64,000 nucleotides of DNA. It comes from Owenia fusiformis (lineage: Eukaryota; Annelida; Polychaeta; Sabellida; Oweniidae). The stretch spans positions 35,827,425-35,891,424 of the forward strand of contig CAIIXF020000010.1 in assembly GCA_903813345.2 (NCBI GenBank). The letters are read 5' to 3'. The number at the start of each line of letters is the position of its first letter. Positions within the stretch are counted from its first letter, which is position 1. The notes beneath the pieces are model-generated. The model worked only from the letters and a program-made list of their open reading frames with translations. It made no database searches and was not told the origin of the DNA. Both the position numbers and the translations under genes were made by a program. Positions 39,101-47,200 of the stretch are shown here, piece after piece.

Positions 39101-42100
39101 CACAACATGTTCATAAACAGGGTCATCATGTGGTATATCATTCAAGTTTTATACAGATTCAACAAAAACACTTTGATAAATCATGAAATTAAGCCACTTT
39201 TCCAAGATTTTAGCATGTAAGTGAATGGAGCTCTAGCCAGAGTTAAAAGCTGAATAAAAGATGGCAGCACGAGATTTCATTGATTTTTCTGCTATTTAGA
39301 AACTATCCTATTTAGCATTTGATCAAAATTATAATTTTGGCCAAACATAGCAAAGGCAAATTTGACCTTTGAGGCCAACCTAAAAATTAAGAGCACCCTA
39401 CTGGTAAGGGCTGACCAGGGGTCACCATCTACCCAAGCAATTGAAATACAAAAAATGTCAATACAGAAAGACACTTACCAGTACAACTGTACCACAAATG
39501 GAACTAAAGTTAGTGCTGACAGGGCTGATAATATTCTCCAATCTCTAACATAATTTGCCATCAGTGCAAACAATGCTATCCCAAGAGCAAAGAACACACT
39601 ATATAAGGTACTGCAAAATCCACGCCAGGGGGCGCCTATGTGTTCCATCAGCAAGGTAAATATCACAATTAAGGCTCCATTTGAGACCCCAACCAAAAAT
39701 CGTAGAAACACAAAGTAGGCATATGTGGGAGCAAAAGAACTGCAAAGCCCTGCGATGAACTGGATCATCATAGAAGGGTGAAGTATTTTCAGTCGGCCAT
39801 ATGTGTCGGAGAGTGGAGCTATTGTGAGAGCGCCAATTAGCAGTCCAAACATGAATACGGATTGTACAACATCCTTTAGGTAGGCGTGATTGCATACTAG
39901 GTCCCACTGGAAATAAATCAATAACTAATATAATGAACTGTACTATATTGACAAACATGGATACAGTAAATAGCCTAGTATCTGAACATCATGTAAACCT
40001 ATTGAAAATGTTTTGTAGAAATAATTTGTTTGGGCTTTAATTCATAGGTGCTGTATACGCATACGAGTATTGTATATTTACAGAACACATATTGTTTTTT
40101 TAATAGAAATCCTCTCACTTCACAATATCTGGAGAACTTCTTTTACATCCTTGGCCTGGTTCAACTTACATTACTAGTATCATGGTTTTGGGGAAGTAAG
40201 ATGTTTTACAAGTCATTATTTAGGCTTTCAATTAAATGATTATGTCTATGAAAACATGTACATGTGTACATGTAACAACCATCACTTTTGGTCTCTGAAA
40301 ATGTTGGTAGGCGTGGCTCTTATGACAGTTGTTATTGTAAATTTCACAGGGACTTATAACTAGATGATGAAACATGAAGTCTCGGTAAGAGATCTTGAAT
40401 GTGTATGGGAAACTATTTTACTATGATGCAACTAGAGCTTTTGATCTTGTATGGAAAAGCTATGAAGTTGAATGGGAATACTTTCAAGTGAATGCGTCTG
40501 TAACCACCTGTTAAAGAATGTGTAACATAACACCAAGATTTACTAAAGTACAAATATAAACTATATTAAAAGATCTAAATGTAAAAGTATAAATGTTTTG
40601 GCACAACTCTGAGATATAATAAAAAAAATCACAACAACATTTATTGGTTTTACCCTGAGACTGTATTGACCCAAGACTAGGAATTTGAATTTGACTTGAT
40701 AATGATGCAAGGGATGACCCTGATAATGACTTGATATGAATTTCAAATGAAGTTTTCAAATGGATTTAGAATTTGAAGCGTAAACAATGTTATTTGTCAA
40801 TATTAATATGAAATAATGTGTTTATGAATATATAGTTATGAATAAATGTAAATATACTAATATATATGAAATGTATGACAAATCACATCTAATATGGCTG
40901 ATGTGATAAGTAGATTTTATGCACAGGCTATGTTAGGTCATCAACCTAAGTAATATGCATAAATGAATGAATATAATGTTATGTGTGAATACCGTTAAAA
41001 TAAAATAATAGTTTACTCAATAGCTAGATTGAATTGCAAACATAATAGAGTCCTCAACGTCGCAGTGACATATGTCAGCGTGACCTCACGTAAAGTGCAT
41101 GACAGCTTTACAGGATGCTCCTATGTGTAAGTATATTTCTAGCCACCAGGTATACTAAGATGAATATAGAGTATAAATCATATAGTTTTGATTAAAATAA
41201 GATACATGTATATAAGTAATAGGAATTCACATACAACACTATATCAATGAATTCATCAAAAATGTAAACAAAAATAAACTAAGAAAGTAGTTCAGACAAT
41301 TCAGCCAGTTCAGCTAATTCAGCCACTGACAAGACATTTCAGCCTGTGAAGTCAGCATTTAAAACTATAAGGATTTTAAAGGAAAATGAACTTAAAGACT
41401 GATCTAAAGTTCTGATAAACAAATGAAACCTCGATCAATATATAAACTTTGAGAATATCTAACAATAACGTAAACTTAGATCTGTATAAAAATAAATGAA
41501 AGCAAGCAGACAGCCTCAATCTGCCAAGTCCACTTACTTCTCAAGTTATGACAATTTCACTTGAAGTAAACGTAAAATGCAACCACAAAATTATAAATGA
41601 GTACCTTTGCCACTGCAGTATTGTAGTTGTGTTTCATTGTTCAATATAATAGTTTCCAAATCGCTTATAAATCCTCGAAATAAATTTTGCGTCTGCTCAG
41701 AACGAAAGCATAGAGAGTTACGCCCCTATGTCATCTAAGGTCAGTCTCGTGAAATCTCATTTCAGATATAACATTCAAACTAAGAATAATATGATACCGA
41801 ACTCCAGCTTGAGCTGTAATTATTAATACAATGGTAATAAAAGCTAATTGAACCCAAACACTTGGTGGTATAAATACTTTGGAATGAAGTTATTGAGGGA
41901 ATAAATAATTCTTCCCGGAAATCTCGCCACTCGCGAGAGGAAAACAAAAACAAATATGGCCACCAGCTGTATCGGAAAAATTGTGTCGAAGAATGTCAAT
42001 TCGGCCTAATATCAAAGTAATTACAGCTCAAGTGAGTACAAAAAGCACCATACGTTAACACATACGATCTGAAGTAGCGATCCTCTGTCTCCTAGAATAT

Positions 42101-42799
42101 ATATTAACGTAAATGGAGCCAGAAAATCTCTGCATCAAATAGTAAGTTAAAAATTCAAGCAGAAAGTGAATAAAATACTTATTCAAGAAATAACAATCTC
42201 TTCGGAGAAACATAATCGAAGGCAAGGATTGTTACACATGTAAAGGTTGGTCGGGTACTGTACTGTAGAGAAAAAAATGGGCATAAAAATTTTTTGAGCC
42301 CATATCTTTTTTAAAGGCCCATTAAATGAACCTTTTTGGACAAAAATGGGTGGAGGCCTTATTTTTAATTTTAGGCCAAATTATCAGGAAAATGGGCCTT
42401 ATAATTATATTTTTTAATTTGGGCCACTTTTTTCCAAACTTCAAATATGGGCCCTCTCCTTTGTTGGTTTCTGGATCCGCCCCTGTACAGGTACATCTAT
42501 TCTGGTGACAACACATTACGTAACACTCAGTGACTTACTTGTGAAACTGTTGACGAGAAACTACTGTTGTAGATGTACGAAGAGCACTTCTTGATTGAAT
42601 CTCCATTATTTTCTACCAAACAACCTTTAACCAATTCCCCATCAAATGTTTTACAATAAAATTCTTGGTCAGCTCCAACAAATACATTTTGCATTTGCTG
42701 AAATGCTAGAGGAATTTGCACAAGTCCCAATGATAAGAAAACTTTTAATTGAAACGGTCCGAATTCTCCAATTTCCTTGAAGACAGCGTCAATTTCCAT
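12895..42799 (-). CDS. SLC22-family organic-ion transporter, 8 exons over 30 kb
   Basis: Exons on the complement: 42539..42799, 39479..39906, 29967..30197, 17214..17348, 15595..15674, 14998..15106, 14467..14539, 12895..13056. All junctions keep phase, giving 492 aa. It is a 12-helix MFS plasma-membrane transporter. The N-terminus MEIDAVFKEIGEFG precedes TM1 and a short extracellular loop (about 42-95). WDLVCNHAYLKD starts residue 88. The MFS signature LSDTYGR is at 118-124, LLPESPRWL at 231-239, a half-repeat signature SFGRK near 352, and LPETLNQPLPET at 465-476. Exon 2 fuses several exons usually separate in vertebrates. The extracellular loop is shorter than in human OCT/OAT, accounting for the modest length. 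Known members move organic cations, anions or carnitine; the substrate is not predictable. Intron 2 contains an antisense GT31 gene and introns 3 and 4 contain exon-derived minisatellites. Confidence 0.93.
13177..14271 (-). mobile_element. Mariner-type transposon relic in SLC22 intron 7
   Basis: 1095 bases flanked by TA, with TIRs of about 200 bases beginning CGAGGGGTGATCAATAAGTA. A minus-strand frame (13632-13901) keeps the transposase core HMDNAPAHRS, NAPYYPDL and FIDIDEI, typical of mariner-like DDE/D enzymes. The rest of the transposase is missing or broken, so the copy is inactive. The 127-bp MITE at 11561 shares its ends. Confidence 0.9.
14540..14997. other. SLC22 intron 6, nothing recognised
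   Basis: AT-rich intron sequence between exons 6 and 7; no gene or repeat match seen. Confidence 0.4.
15270..15478. repeat. GC-tract TIR repeat (CTGGCTACGCC end)
   Basis: Left AGTCAGGGGGGTGCC and right CACCCCCTGGCTACGCC resemble the C/G-tract ends at 5485-6029. AT-rich interior, within SLC22 intron 5. Confidence 0.5.
15675..16118. other. SLC22 intron 4, distal part
   Basis: Ordinary AT-rich intron sequence upstream of exon 5. The exon-derived array begins at 16119. Confidence 0.4.
16119..17213 (-). repeat. Exon-derived tandem array: ten copies of SLC22 exon 4 3' end plus donor
   Basis: Ten units of 105-106 bp (starts near 16119, 16225, 16330, 16436, 16542, 16648, 16754, 16860, 16965, 17071) lie immediately downstream of SLC22 exon 4. 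On the coding strand each holds about 70 bases matching the exon 3' end, including GAAATTCCAGCATACCTGGT and ACTTTGGACAG. About 36 bases of intron follow, beginning GTAAGGGTTAAG. Almost every unit keeps a consensus 5' splice site; one reads GAACAA|GTAAG. Because 106 is not a multiple of three and TM7-8 is only partly included, extra copies could not be added in frame. Copies differ from the true exon at shared positions (GAA for GGA, ACA for ATA), so they spread from one derived copy. Confidence 0.95.
17349..18027. other. SLC22 intron 3, exon-4-proximal part
   Basis: AT-rich intron without recognised features, ending where the 28-bp minisatellite starts. Confidence 0.4.
18028..18663 (-). repeat. 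28-bp exon-derived minisatellite, left block (~23 copies)
   Basis: Continuation of the array at 28307-29966 beyond the inserted CACTA element. This block is more varied than the right one: variants GGGATCATACC, TTTGGGTCA and CATACAATG recur at intervals, suggesting a higher-order repeat. One shortened unit lies near 18061. Confidence 0.95.
19640..20923. repeat. ~154-bp satellite array, about 8 copies
   Basis: Units of 143-160 bases contain GAGCACATCACATACTATG, AGCCAAGTTTAACCTTTC and a doubled GCGCCAAATTGAACT. The array resumes for under one unit at 24983-25060 after the 4-kb insertion. Copies differ by many substitutions, so the array is older than the 28-bp minisatellite outside. Confidence 0.9.
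21190..21660 (-). repeat. Partial reverse copy of the AATCCCAACGAAC element
   Basis: The complement matches 7560-7930, including the CCATTTTGAATTTC motif and TTGAGTATAATAAAGCTATA. It is truncated at both ends. Confidence 0.75.
23038..23294 (+). repeat. 260-bp repeat block, copy 1
   Basis: Nearly identical to 62198-62466: both start AGCAC(A/G)AGTGCCAAAGGG and end ATGTTGAAGAAAAAATTAGA. High identity at two unrelated sites indicates recent mobility of this block or its carrier. Confidence 0.85.
23811..23920. mobile_element. ~110-bp MITE (ACACC...AGGGCTAGG ends)
   Basis: ACACCCCATATGATAGAGC at the left pairs with the complement of CTAGCCCTGCATGGTGT at the right. The interior includes CTTTCGAACACTTC. 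It lies inside the 4-kb element. Confidence 0.6.
24049..24146 (-). mobile_element. tRNA-derived SINE insertion
   Basis: The minus strand reads like a class II (Ser/Leu-type) tRNA. An A-box-like ATGGCCGAGAGGGCTTGAGC lies near 24120-24140, a long variable region follows, and a B-box-like GAGTTTGAGAC lies near 24075. A short tail ending in TTTATTCATTTAT follows. It splits the phrase GAGTAT/ATAG.CATACTT that is continuous at 7700, so it is an insertion rather than a native tRNA gene. Confidence 0.7.
25100..27740. repeat. Diverged ~0.5-kb direct repeats, five copies
   Basis: A recognisable block containing TTAACACAATRTTAATCAT then CAAATAAAT and AACAAACAGATTA begins near 25116, 25645, 26687, 27179 and 27655. 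Three copies carry C/G-tract inserts ending TACGGGC(C/T)TGTATAAAATG (25450, 27030) or a longer insert at 26409-26580. Non-coding interior of the CACTA element. Confidence 0.75.
28310..29966 (-). repeat. 28-bp exon-derived minisatellite, right block (~60 copies)
   Basis: Starts directly at the donor of SLC22 exon 3. On the coding strand the 28-base unit is GTATGACCCTAATACAG, then TTATATTCATG. The last 26 coding bases of the exon (MTLIQLYS and two bases of W) are this same unit, so the array grew out of the exon-intron junction. Every unit repeats the donor (ATG|GTATGA), and also contains a branch-point-like CTAAT and an AG. Units are highly uniform, with rare GTGTTGGGG variants. Confidence 0.97.
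30460..30605. repeat. Interspersed repeat, copy 2
   Basis: Matches 30-178 through GAAGTCAGTCTAAACAGT, TTGGAAGTTATAAGAATTTG and TATGTCACCACTTTTTG. Lies in SLC22 intron 2. Confidence 0.65.
30680..31303. mobile_element. 624-bp TIR element (CAGGGTGGGCCAAAAAAA ends)
   Basis: Left CAGGGTGGGCCAAAAAAACG and right TTTTTTTGGCCCACCCTG are flanked by TA; the TIR runs about 35 bases. The interior has no recognisable transposase. Its ends resemble those of the MITE at 9976. Confidence 0.88.
31304..31990. other. SLC22 intron 2, nothing recognised
   Basis: AT-rich, no gene or repeat seen. Confidence 0.4.
31995..33180 (+). mobile_element. 5'-truncated LINE (L1/Tx1-like) 3' end with poly(A)
   Basis: An open frame from about 32020 to 32705 encodes the C-terminus of a non-LTR retrotransposon ORF2. 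It has the Cys-His box CPWC...HLLLNCK followed by DIWKRFKEWC, typical of the region after reverse transcriptase (zf-RVT). Upstream lies NIYKNLLDKEYEKPT and WSFQYKILMNTL. The frame has no stop until 32703. A 450-base 3' UTR and a run of over 30 A (33150-33179) follow. No reverse transcriptase domain remains. It was probably inserted in the plus orientation, antisense to SLC22. Confidence 0.85.
33335..33512 (+). repeat. Tandem repeat in the GT31 upstream region
   Basis: Four imperfect units of about 38 bases (AAGAAGAACCAATTTTATGA, then TAAGGATTATCACA) end about 55 bases before the GT31 start codon, in the probable 5' UTR or promoter. Confidence 0.85.
33568..36469 (+). CDS. GT31 (beta-1,3-galactosyltransferase-like) protein, nested in SLC22 intron 2
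   Basis: Exons 33568..33991 and 35709..36469 (donor TCTA|GTAAGT, acceptor TTCCAG|GTGGAC) give 394 aa, normal for GT31. The start MAGLKKIIK precedes a single hydrophobic anchor (about 7-25), so it is a type II Golgi protein with a stem to about residue 100. The catalytic domain shows LLLLFIISDKSS, GGHMRRSIRETFG (about 143-155), EYDKMTHKV, YITGCGIIFS (about 282) and PDDTYYG (about 310). These are the usual GT31 blocks in order. The metal-binding motif, normally a D-D-D triplet, reads RLTQDTS (about 223-229), so two aspartates are missing. It may be catalytically changed or inactive. It lies antisense inside SLC22. AATAAA at 36576 is a probable poly(A) signal. Confidence 0.88.
33992..35708. other. 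GT31 intron
   Basis: Contains a C15 run at 34445-34459, a C-rich GACCCCCAACCCCCCTCCCC tract near 35022, and GTGGTGGGGACATAA / GGTGGTGACATTTTG motifs (35315, 35492) like the tail of the repeat at 1-178. No gene seen. Confidence 0.45.
36576..36581 (+). terminator. Candidate poly(A) signal of GT31
   Basis: AATAAA 107 bases after the GT31 stop codon. Confidence 0.6.
36661..36950. mobile_element. 290-bp MITE (CATATGGTACAGTAGTTCAA ends)
   Basis: Left GTAGTTCAACAAGTTAAAC and right GTTTAACTTGTTGAACTA are near-perfect complements, with CCATATGG and CCACATGG outside. Non-coding. Confidence 0.85.
36951..37684. other. SLC22 intron 2, nothing recognised
   Basis: AT-rich, no gene or repeat seen. Confidence 0.4.
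37685..38631. mobile_element. CAGTAAAACCTGT-family element with a nested foldback
   Basis: Left CAGTAAATCCAGTCTCAGTG and right CACTTCACAGGTTTTACTG are inverted. The right portion (38370-38620) holds three imperfect ~86-bp repeats of AGGTGTTCCACTTATAGAG plus CAATTGGTCTTGGACTC. The left is interrupted by the foldback at 37731-38340. Same family as 11271-11450 and 55586-55840. Confidence 0.8.
37731..38340. mobile_element. Foldback element, 610 bp
   Basis: Arms of about 155 bases (37731-37885 and 38185-38340) start AAAATACAACACCAAGAAAA and are nearly identical complements. The loop contains CAAAATGGC(C/G)GC motifs. Arm identity above that of most elements here suggests recent insertion. Confidence 0.88.
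38632..39478. other. SLC22 intron 2 next to exon 2
   Basis: AT-rich, nothing recognised. Confidence 0.4.
39907..42269. other. SLC22 intron 1
   Basis: AT-rich intron of ordinary appearance. Small local repeats occur (TTCAGCCAGTTCAGCTAATT near 41300). No coding sequence is seen on either strand. Confidence 0.45.
42270..42490. repeat. GGGCC-rich MITE (copy 2)
   Basis: Reverse-orientation relative of 2310-2545, ending TTGGTTTCTGGATCCGCCCC. It lies 50 bases from SLC22 exon 1, within intron 1. The related GGGCC-rich 61322-61545 looks like a third, more distant member. Confidence 0.65.
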
Positions 42800-44299
42800 G
42801 ATTATTCAAATAAGTATATAAAGTACGAAACATTGCTATAAAAATAAACAATATCTTAGATTCAGCTTCGAAGATATCAGCCTAAATATGTGAAAATGCA
42901 AAAGGTTCATATTTTTCACGGGCGCGGCCATCTTGAAACACCTGTCATTCTGAAAAAGAATTTCAGATAAACAAAAGATGAAAACATAACTCAAATCATA
43001 GATTTCTGATGAAAAAATGCTGACTACCTAATCCCGATAATTGAAAAAATGTTTAGTTTATTTTTACTTGATAATAGTCCCTGTAGTATATTTTCCAATA
43101 TTTTCAAATTGATTTGGTTTTAATTTCCTGTCGAGGGAATTGTGGGAAATTGTTACTAGAGAAAAATAACATTTTTATTTCTGTTATTTATATTCACTGA
43201 TTTTGGGCGATCAGAAGGATTGTGGTTAGTTGTTACGATTACATTTTCTTTAGCTTAGACTGTTTTTCTATTCTGATCTCATTTTGTTCGGAATATTGTG
43301 ACTATCTTTTTGTAAATTTAACATTTAGATTTGTGTTTCTACTTTCATGTACAATGTAATTTACTTCGGTCCAAAGCCTTCTATATTCCGGCTTTGAGGA
43401 GGAAGATTGAGCTGCCTTAGTATTATAAATATTGTAAATCATTGTGTCACAGGCACAGTAAATATGCCATAATAATATGAAATATACCTTTATGTATAGA
43501 TTTGAAGAACATCAGCTCACATCCCCGTCTGAATCTATTGTTATATTTGATTTCTTTAAGCGAGAATAATTTCAAATGTTATTCACGTCCAGAACCGGAA
43601 GCCATTTTTAGCTACAGCGAGAAAATTTCACCATGTGTCAAAACTCCGAAATGAAATTTTGAAATATCTAAATCCAGACAAGCAACGCTTCATCCTAAAT
43701 ATGATTAATATTCTTAAAAATATTTATAAAATTTATTAAAAATGAGTTCTAGGTGCGTGTAGGTGCGTGTAGCACAGTACATACGAAATCAATGAAGTTT
43801 CGTCTAGCTGTAAGCTAGAGACTCGAGTAAAATGTAATAAGCCTGGCCAAAGAGAAAGCCCCAGAGCTTTACCAATGACTGACATCTCTTGCGTACCACC
43901 TTCGTTTGCGCAAATTATCACCAGTTAGTTTTTGAATTTAACGAGCCATTGCAATCTTTTAATCGATGTAAGCATGTTCCTAACATATTTCTTTATCTTG
44001 ATGTGAAATAACAAGCTATGATATTGATTAAGTTTGAAGAAAAACGGTGCAGTATGAGACTCGTAATCCTTGATTTTCAAACATCCGGTAGGTCAAAAAT
44101 TCAAAATAACGGTTGAAGTTAGGACTGCATGATTTTGATGCTGTTAAATATTACCCTTTACTTCCAATGTTGTGGTCATCAAATTAAAATCTAAACTGCT
44201 CAACTGAAATCAAATCACTCTTTAGAAATAAGCAGTGATGGGTGAACCAAATGCTTCTTTATTTTTAGCGTGCTGTCATGTATTGCTAAGCATCCCACT
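42800..44299. promoter_or_regulatory. Divergent upstream region of SLC22 and KIAA0825-like genes
   Basis: The two genes are transcribed away from each other from this 1.5-kb interval, so it should hold both promoters. I see no CpG island or clear TATA box. The KIAA0825-like coding exon starts after an acceptor-like ATTTTTAG (44268), so a 5' non-coding exon probably lies here too. Confidence 0.5.
44029..44124 (+). repeat. Solo arm of the 3171-3564 foldback family
   Basis: Matches the right arm at 3468-3564 (GAAAAACGGTGCAGTATGAG ... GTTGAAGTTAGGAC) but has no partner arm. It is probably a half lost by hairpin deletion. Confidence 0.8.
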
Positions 44300-47200
44300 A
44301 TGACGTTGGAACAGTCCAAGATGTCGGCAATGTTCCTAGGTGGCGCTATGCCAAGTATGGATGCCATGGAAACCTTCATCGCATCCTTGGATGAACAACT
44401 TGAGCAAAATGCCAATGAGTAGGTGTTTTCAGTTTTGAAATTTAATTTGCTAAAACATTTTTGTTTCAATCAATCTGTGTCAACTTATTCATTTTAAAAA
44501 CTCTTAGGTTAATATATCTTTAAAGCCTGATTAAACTTTTGACAAAGAGTATTTGACTTAACAGATTAATAGATAAACACTAACATCATTGAGAGGATTG
44601 TGCAAAAGGAATTATTATTTTATTGGTGGGATAACGTATAGTCATAACAATTCCATTAGAGCAAGTCACAAAAGTCAAGTAAACAAGATAAAGTAAATAT
44701 AGTCAGTGTAAAAATATTCAAAGTCTTAGATGAGTTTTTGACATTTTTTTATGGACTAATGAGAACCATCATGAAGAACAAGTATAGGGTGGGCAAAATT
44801 AATGTTATTGGTCGAGTTTTTTTATGAAGAGCGCAAGAGCTTGATTTTTTTATTTTGCTATTGGAAAGTTGAAACACTTGTTGAATCAACAAAAATTTTA
44901 TTTCTACAGGCTAGAAGATTGTGTGACGGAAATATTTAGATTGACCAATAAAGTGCCTGGGATGAGATCTGGCTTCGAGGAGCCTACGGATATGATTCAT
45001 TTCATGACGCAGGGCAATTTGATGGAAAAGACTTCTTGTTACGATCCAGAATCAGAAGATATTACTCGTCTCCTACGGAATCTGGTAAAGAAATGGTTCA
45101 TAACAGATTTTGGATGTTAATAATTTTAAGGCATTTTGGGCTGTTTGCTGAAAGTAAGGGTTCTCTGTTGTTGGTCCCTCGTAATAAAGACCATGTAGTT
45201 TGCTATCAAGTAACTTATGTCAGTGGACGAACAAAGTTTGTATCATCAGTGAGAAGGAAGTAAATGAGTGAATTTCTTTAGAAAAGAGAGAATGTTGAAT
45301 TTTTGAAAAATTTAATAATTTTTCTGTTTATTTTTCAGTTACACATCCTTGAGAAAAATCCAGGTAGCGAGAATGAAGTGCTACAGAGCTTGCTAGAGCT
45401 CTCTGAAAAAGAAGGTGTGTCTCTACCAATCAGATCGTCTATTACAGATCATGTGACTGATTCGTTAGCGTCATTGAATCTTGTTACAGATTCTGGTGAA
45501 CAAGTTAATGAATCCCTATGGGAAGAGCTAACAATGAAATTACGACGATATTTCATTGAGAAACTCCATTGTGATTTACGTAACGATGAAATTAAATCAA
45601 AAATCACATTGCAGGAACGTCTCGAATATGTGCAAAGTTTATGTGCCTTATGTCCCCATGAGGAAATATGGTCACGTTACAAAAGTTTACGATTAAAACA
45701 GCTATCAAATATATTTACTCAAAACTTCAGTCATACTCAACTTGAAGACAATGTTACATTTTCCCAGATAGCTGAAAAATTTCCAGATATTGCAGGTGCA
45801 ATTTTGGTAGAAATTCAAACAGATTTTGACCTACTTATTAGCGGGGTATTCAAGAAAACCGTCCAACCATTTAGTGCAATTCATGAAATTTATTTAACGA
45901 ATCTCACAGATGAACTTGGAACGATTGTCGAAACAGTCGAAGATGAATTAGCAAAAATCAACCTGTCTGGACCTCCTGGTATTCCCAAATCAGACAGTGT
46001 AGAGGCACCAAAAGGAAAATTTAAATTTGGTTACCTCAGAAAGGGCATATCAAACAGTTTAGATAGTCTGTTAACAAAATCTGGTGACAGCGGTGGCATT
46101 GAAAGTTTCCTTAAGAAATATCTCCCGGGGCTGTGTAAAATTGTGAGCAGGATGCGAGACATCGAAGTGCAAATTTCACATCTTAAGCACACAGTGAGTT
46201 GGGATGTTACATCTTCTCATGTAAATGCTCCGTCGAAAGCGAACTTAAAAGGTATGCCATAATGTTTTCATAACTTTATTATATGATATGATTTTAAAAA
46301 ATCCGTTACCTTTCATTTAGTAATGCTATCAGAATGTATTTGTAGTGCACTAGTTCTGTACTTTTTAATTAGACTATTTCAGTATTTGTAATATTTAGTT
46401 CTTTATTTACATACTGTACTTATGTATTTAGTTGAGCTTGATGTTGTTATCAATCTTGACCTGATTCATTAGATCTAATAGATCTGGTCCTTGATCCTAG
46501 GATCTGATACTTGATTTCATAGATTTGGGTGTAGATCATATGATTTTGAATTTGATCTCATGGATTTGATCTTCAGATCTATGATCTAGTCATTGTTATC
46601 CCATGATATTGAATTTAATCTCATGGATGTGGTTCTTGATCCTAGGATCTAGAACATGATCCCTATCTTCAAGTCAATGATTATAGTCACAATTTCATCT
46701 ATGTAGCTATCAATATTACACTTCGAGACATTTATGTGCTCTGTATGTATATGTAGGCATAAGGAAAGCTTTAGATAGCAAAGATTCCATATTATCTGAG
46801 GATATATGTGATGTCAGTGGTCATGTGACCAATACAAGTGGCGCCCTATTTGGGCCTGGTGAGTAAACTGTGAACTAACAATCTGCACGCATGTTTTATT
46901 TCTTATGTTTCGTAGATTGCCTGTTCTTTGGTTTTGTATGGATTGCCTGTCTTCCTGTTGTCATTTTTATGTAGATAGTTTTTTCCAAAGATCGTTGTTG
47001 TATGTGTTGCCTGTTGCATGGCTTGTTTGTTACATGGCTTGTTTGTTGCATGGCTTGTTTGTTGCATGTGTTGCCTGTTGCACAGCTCTCAAAGAATAAC
47101 AAACATTTCTTGTAGATTTACTATCACACATGGCTAGGCAAGGTGTATCTGATTCCAGCCAATCCGAACATGCTATTTCATATAACTGCATTGCATTATA

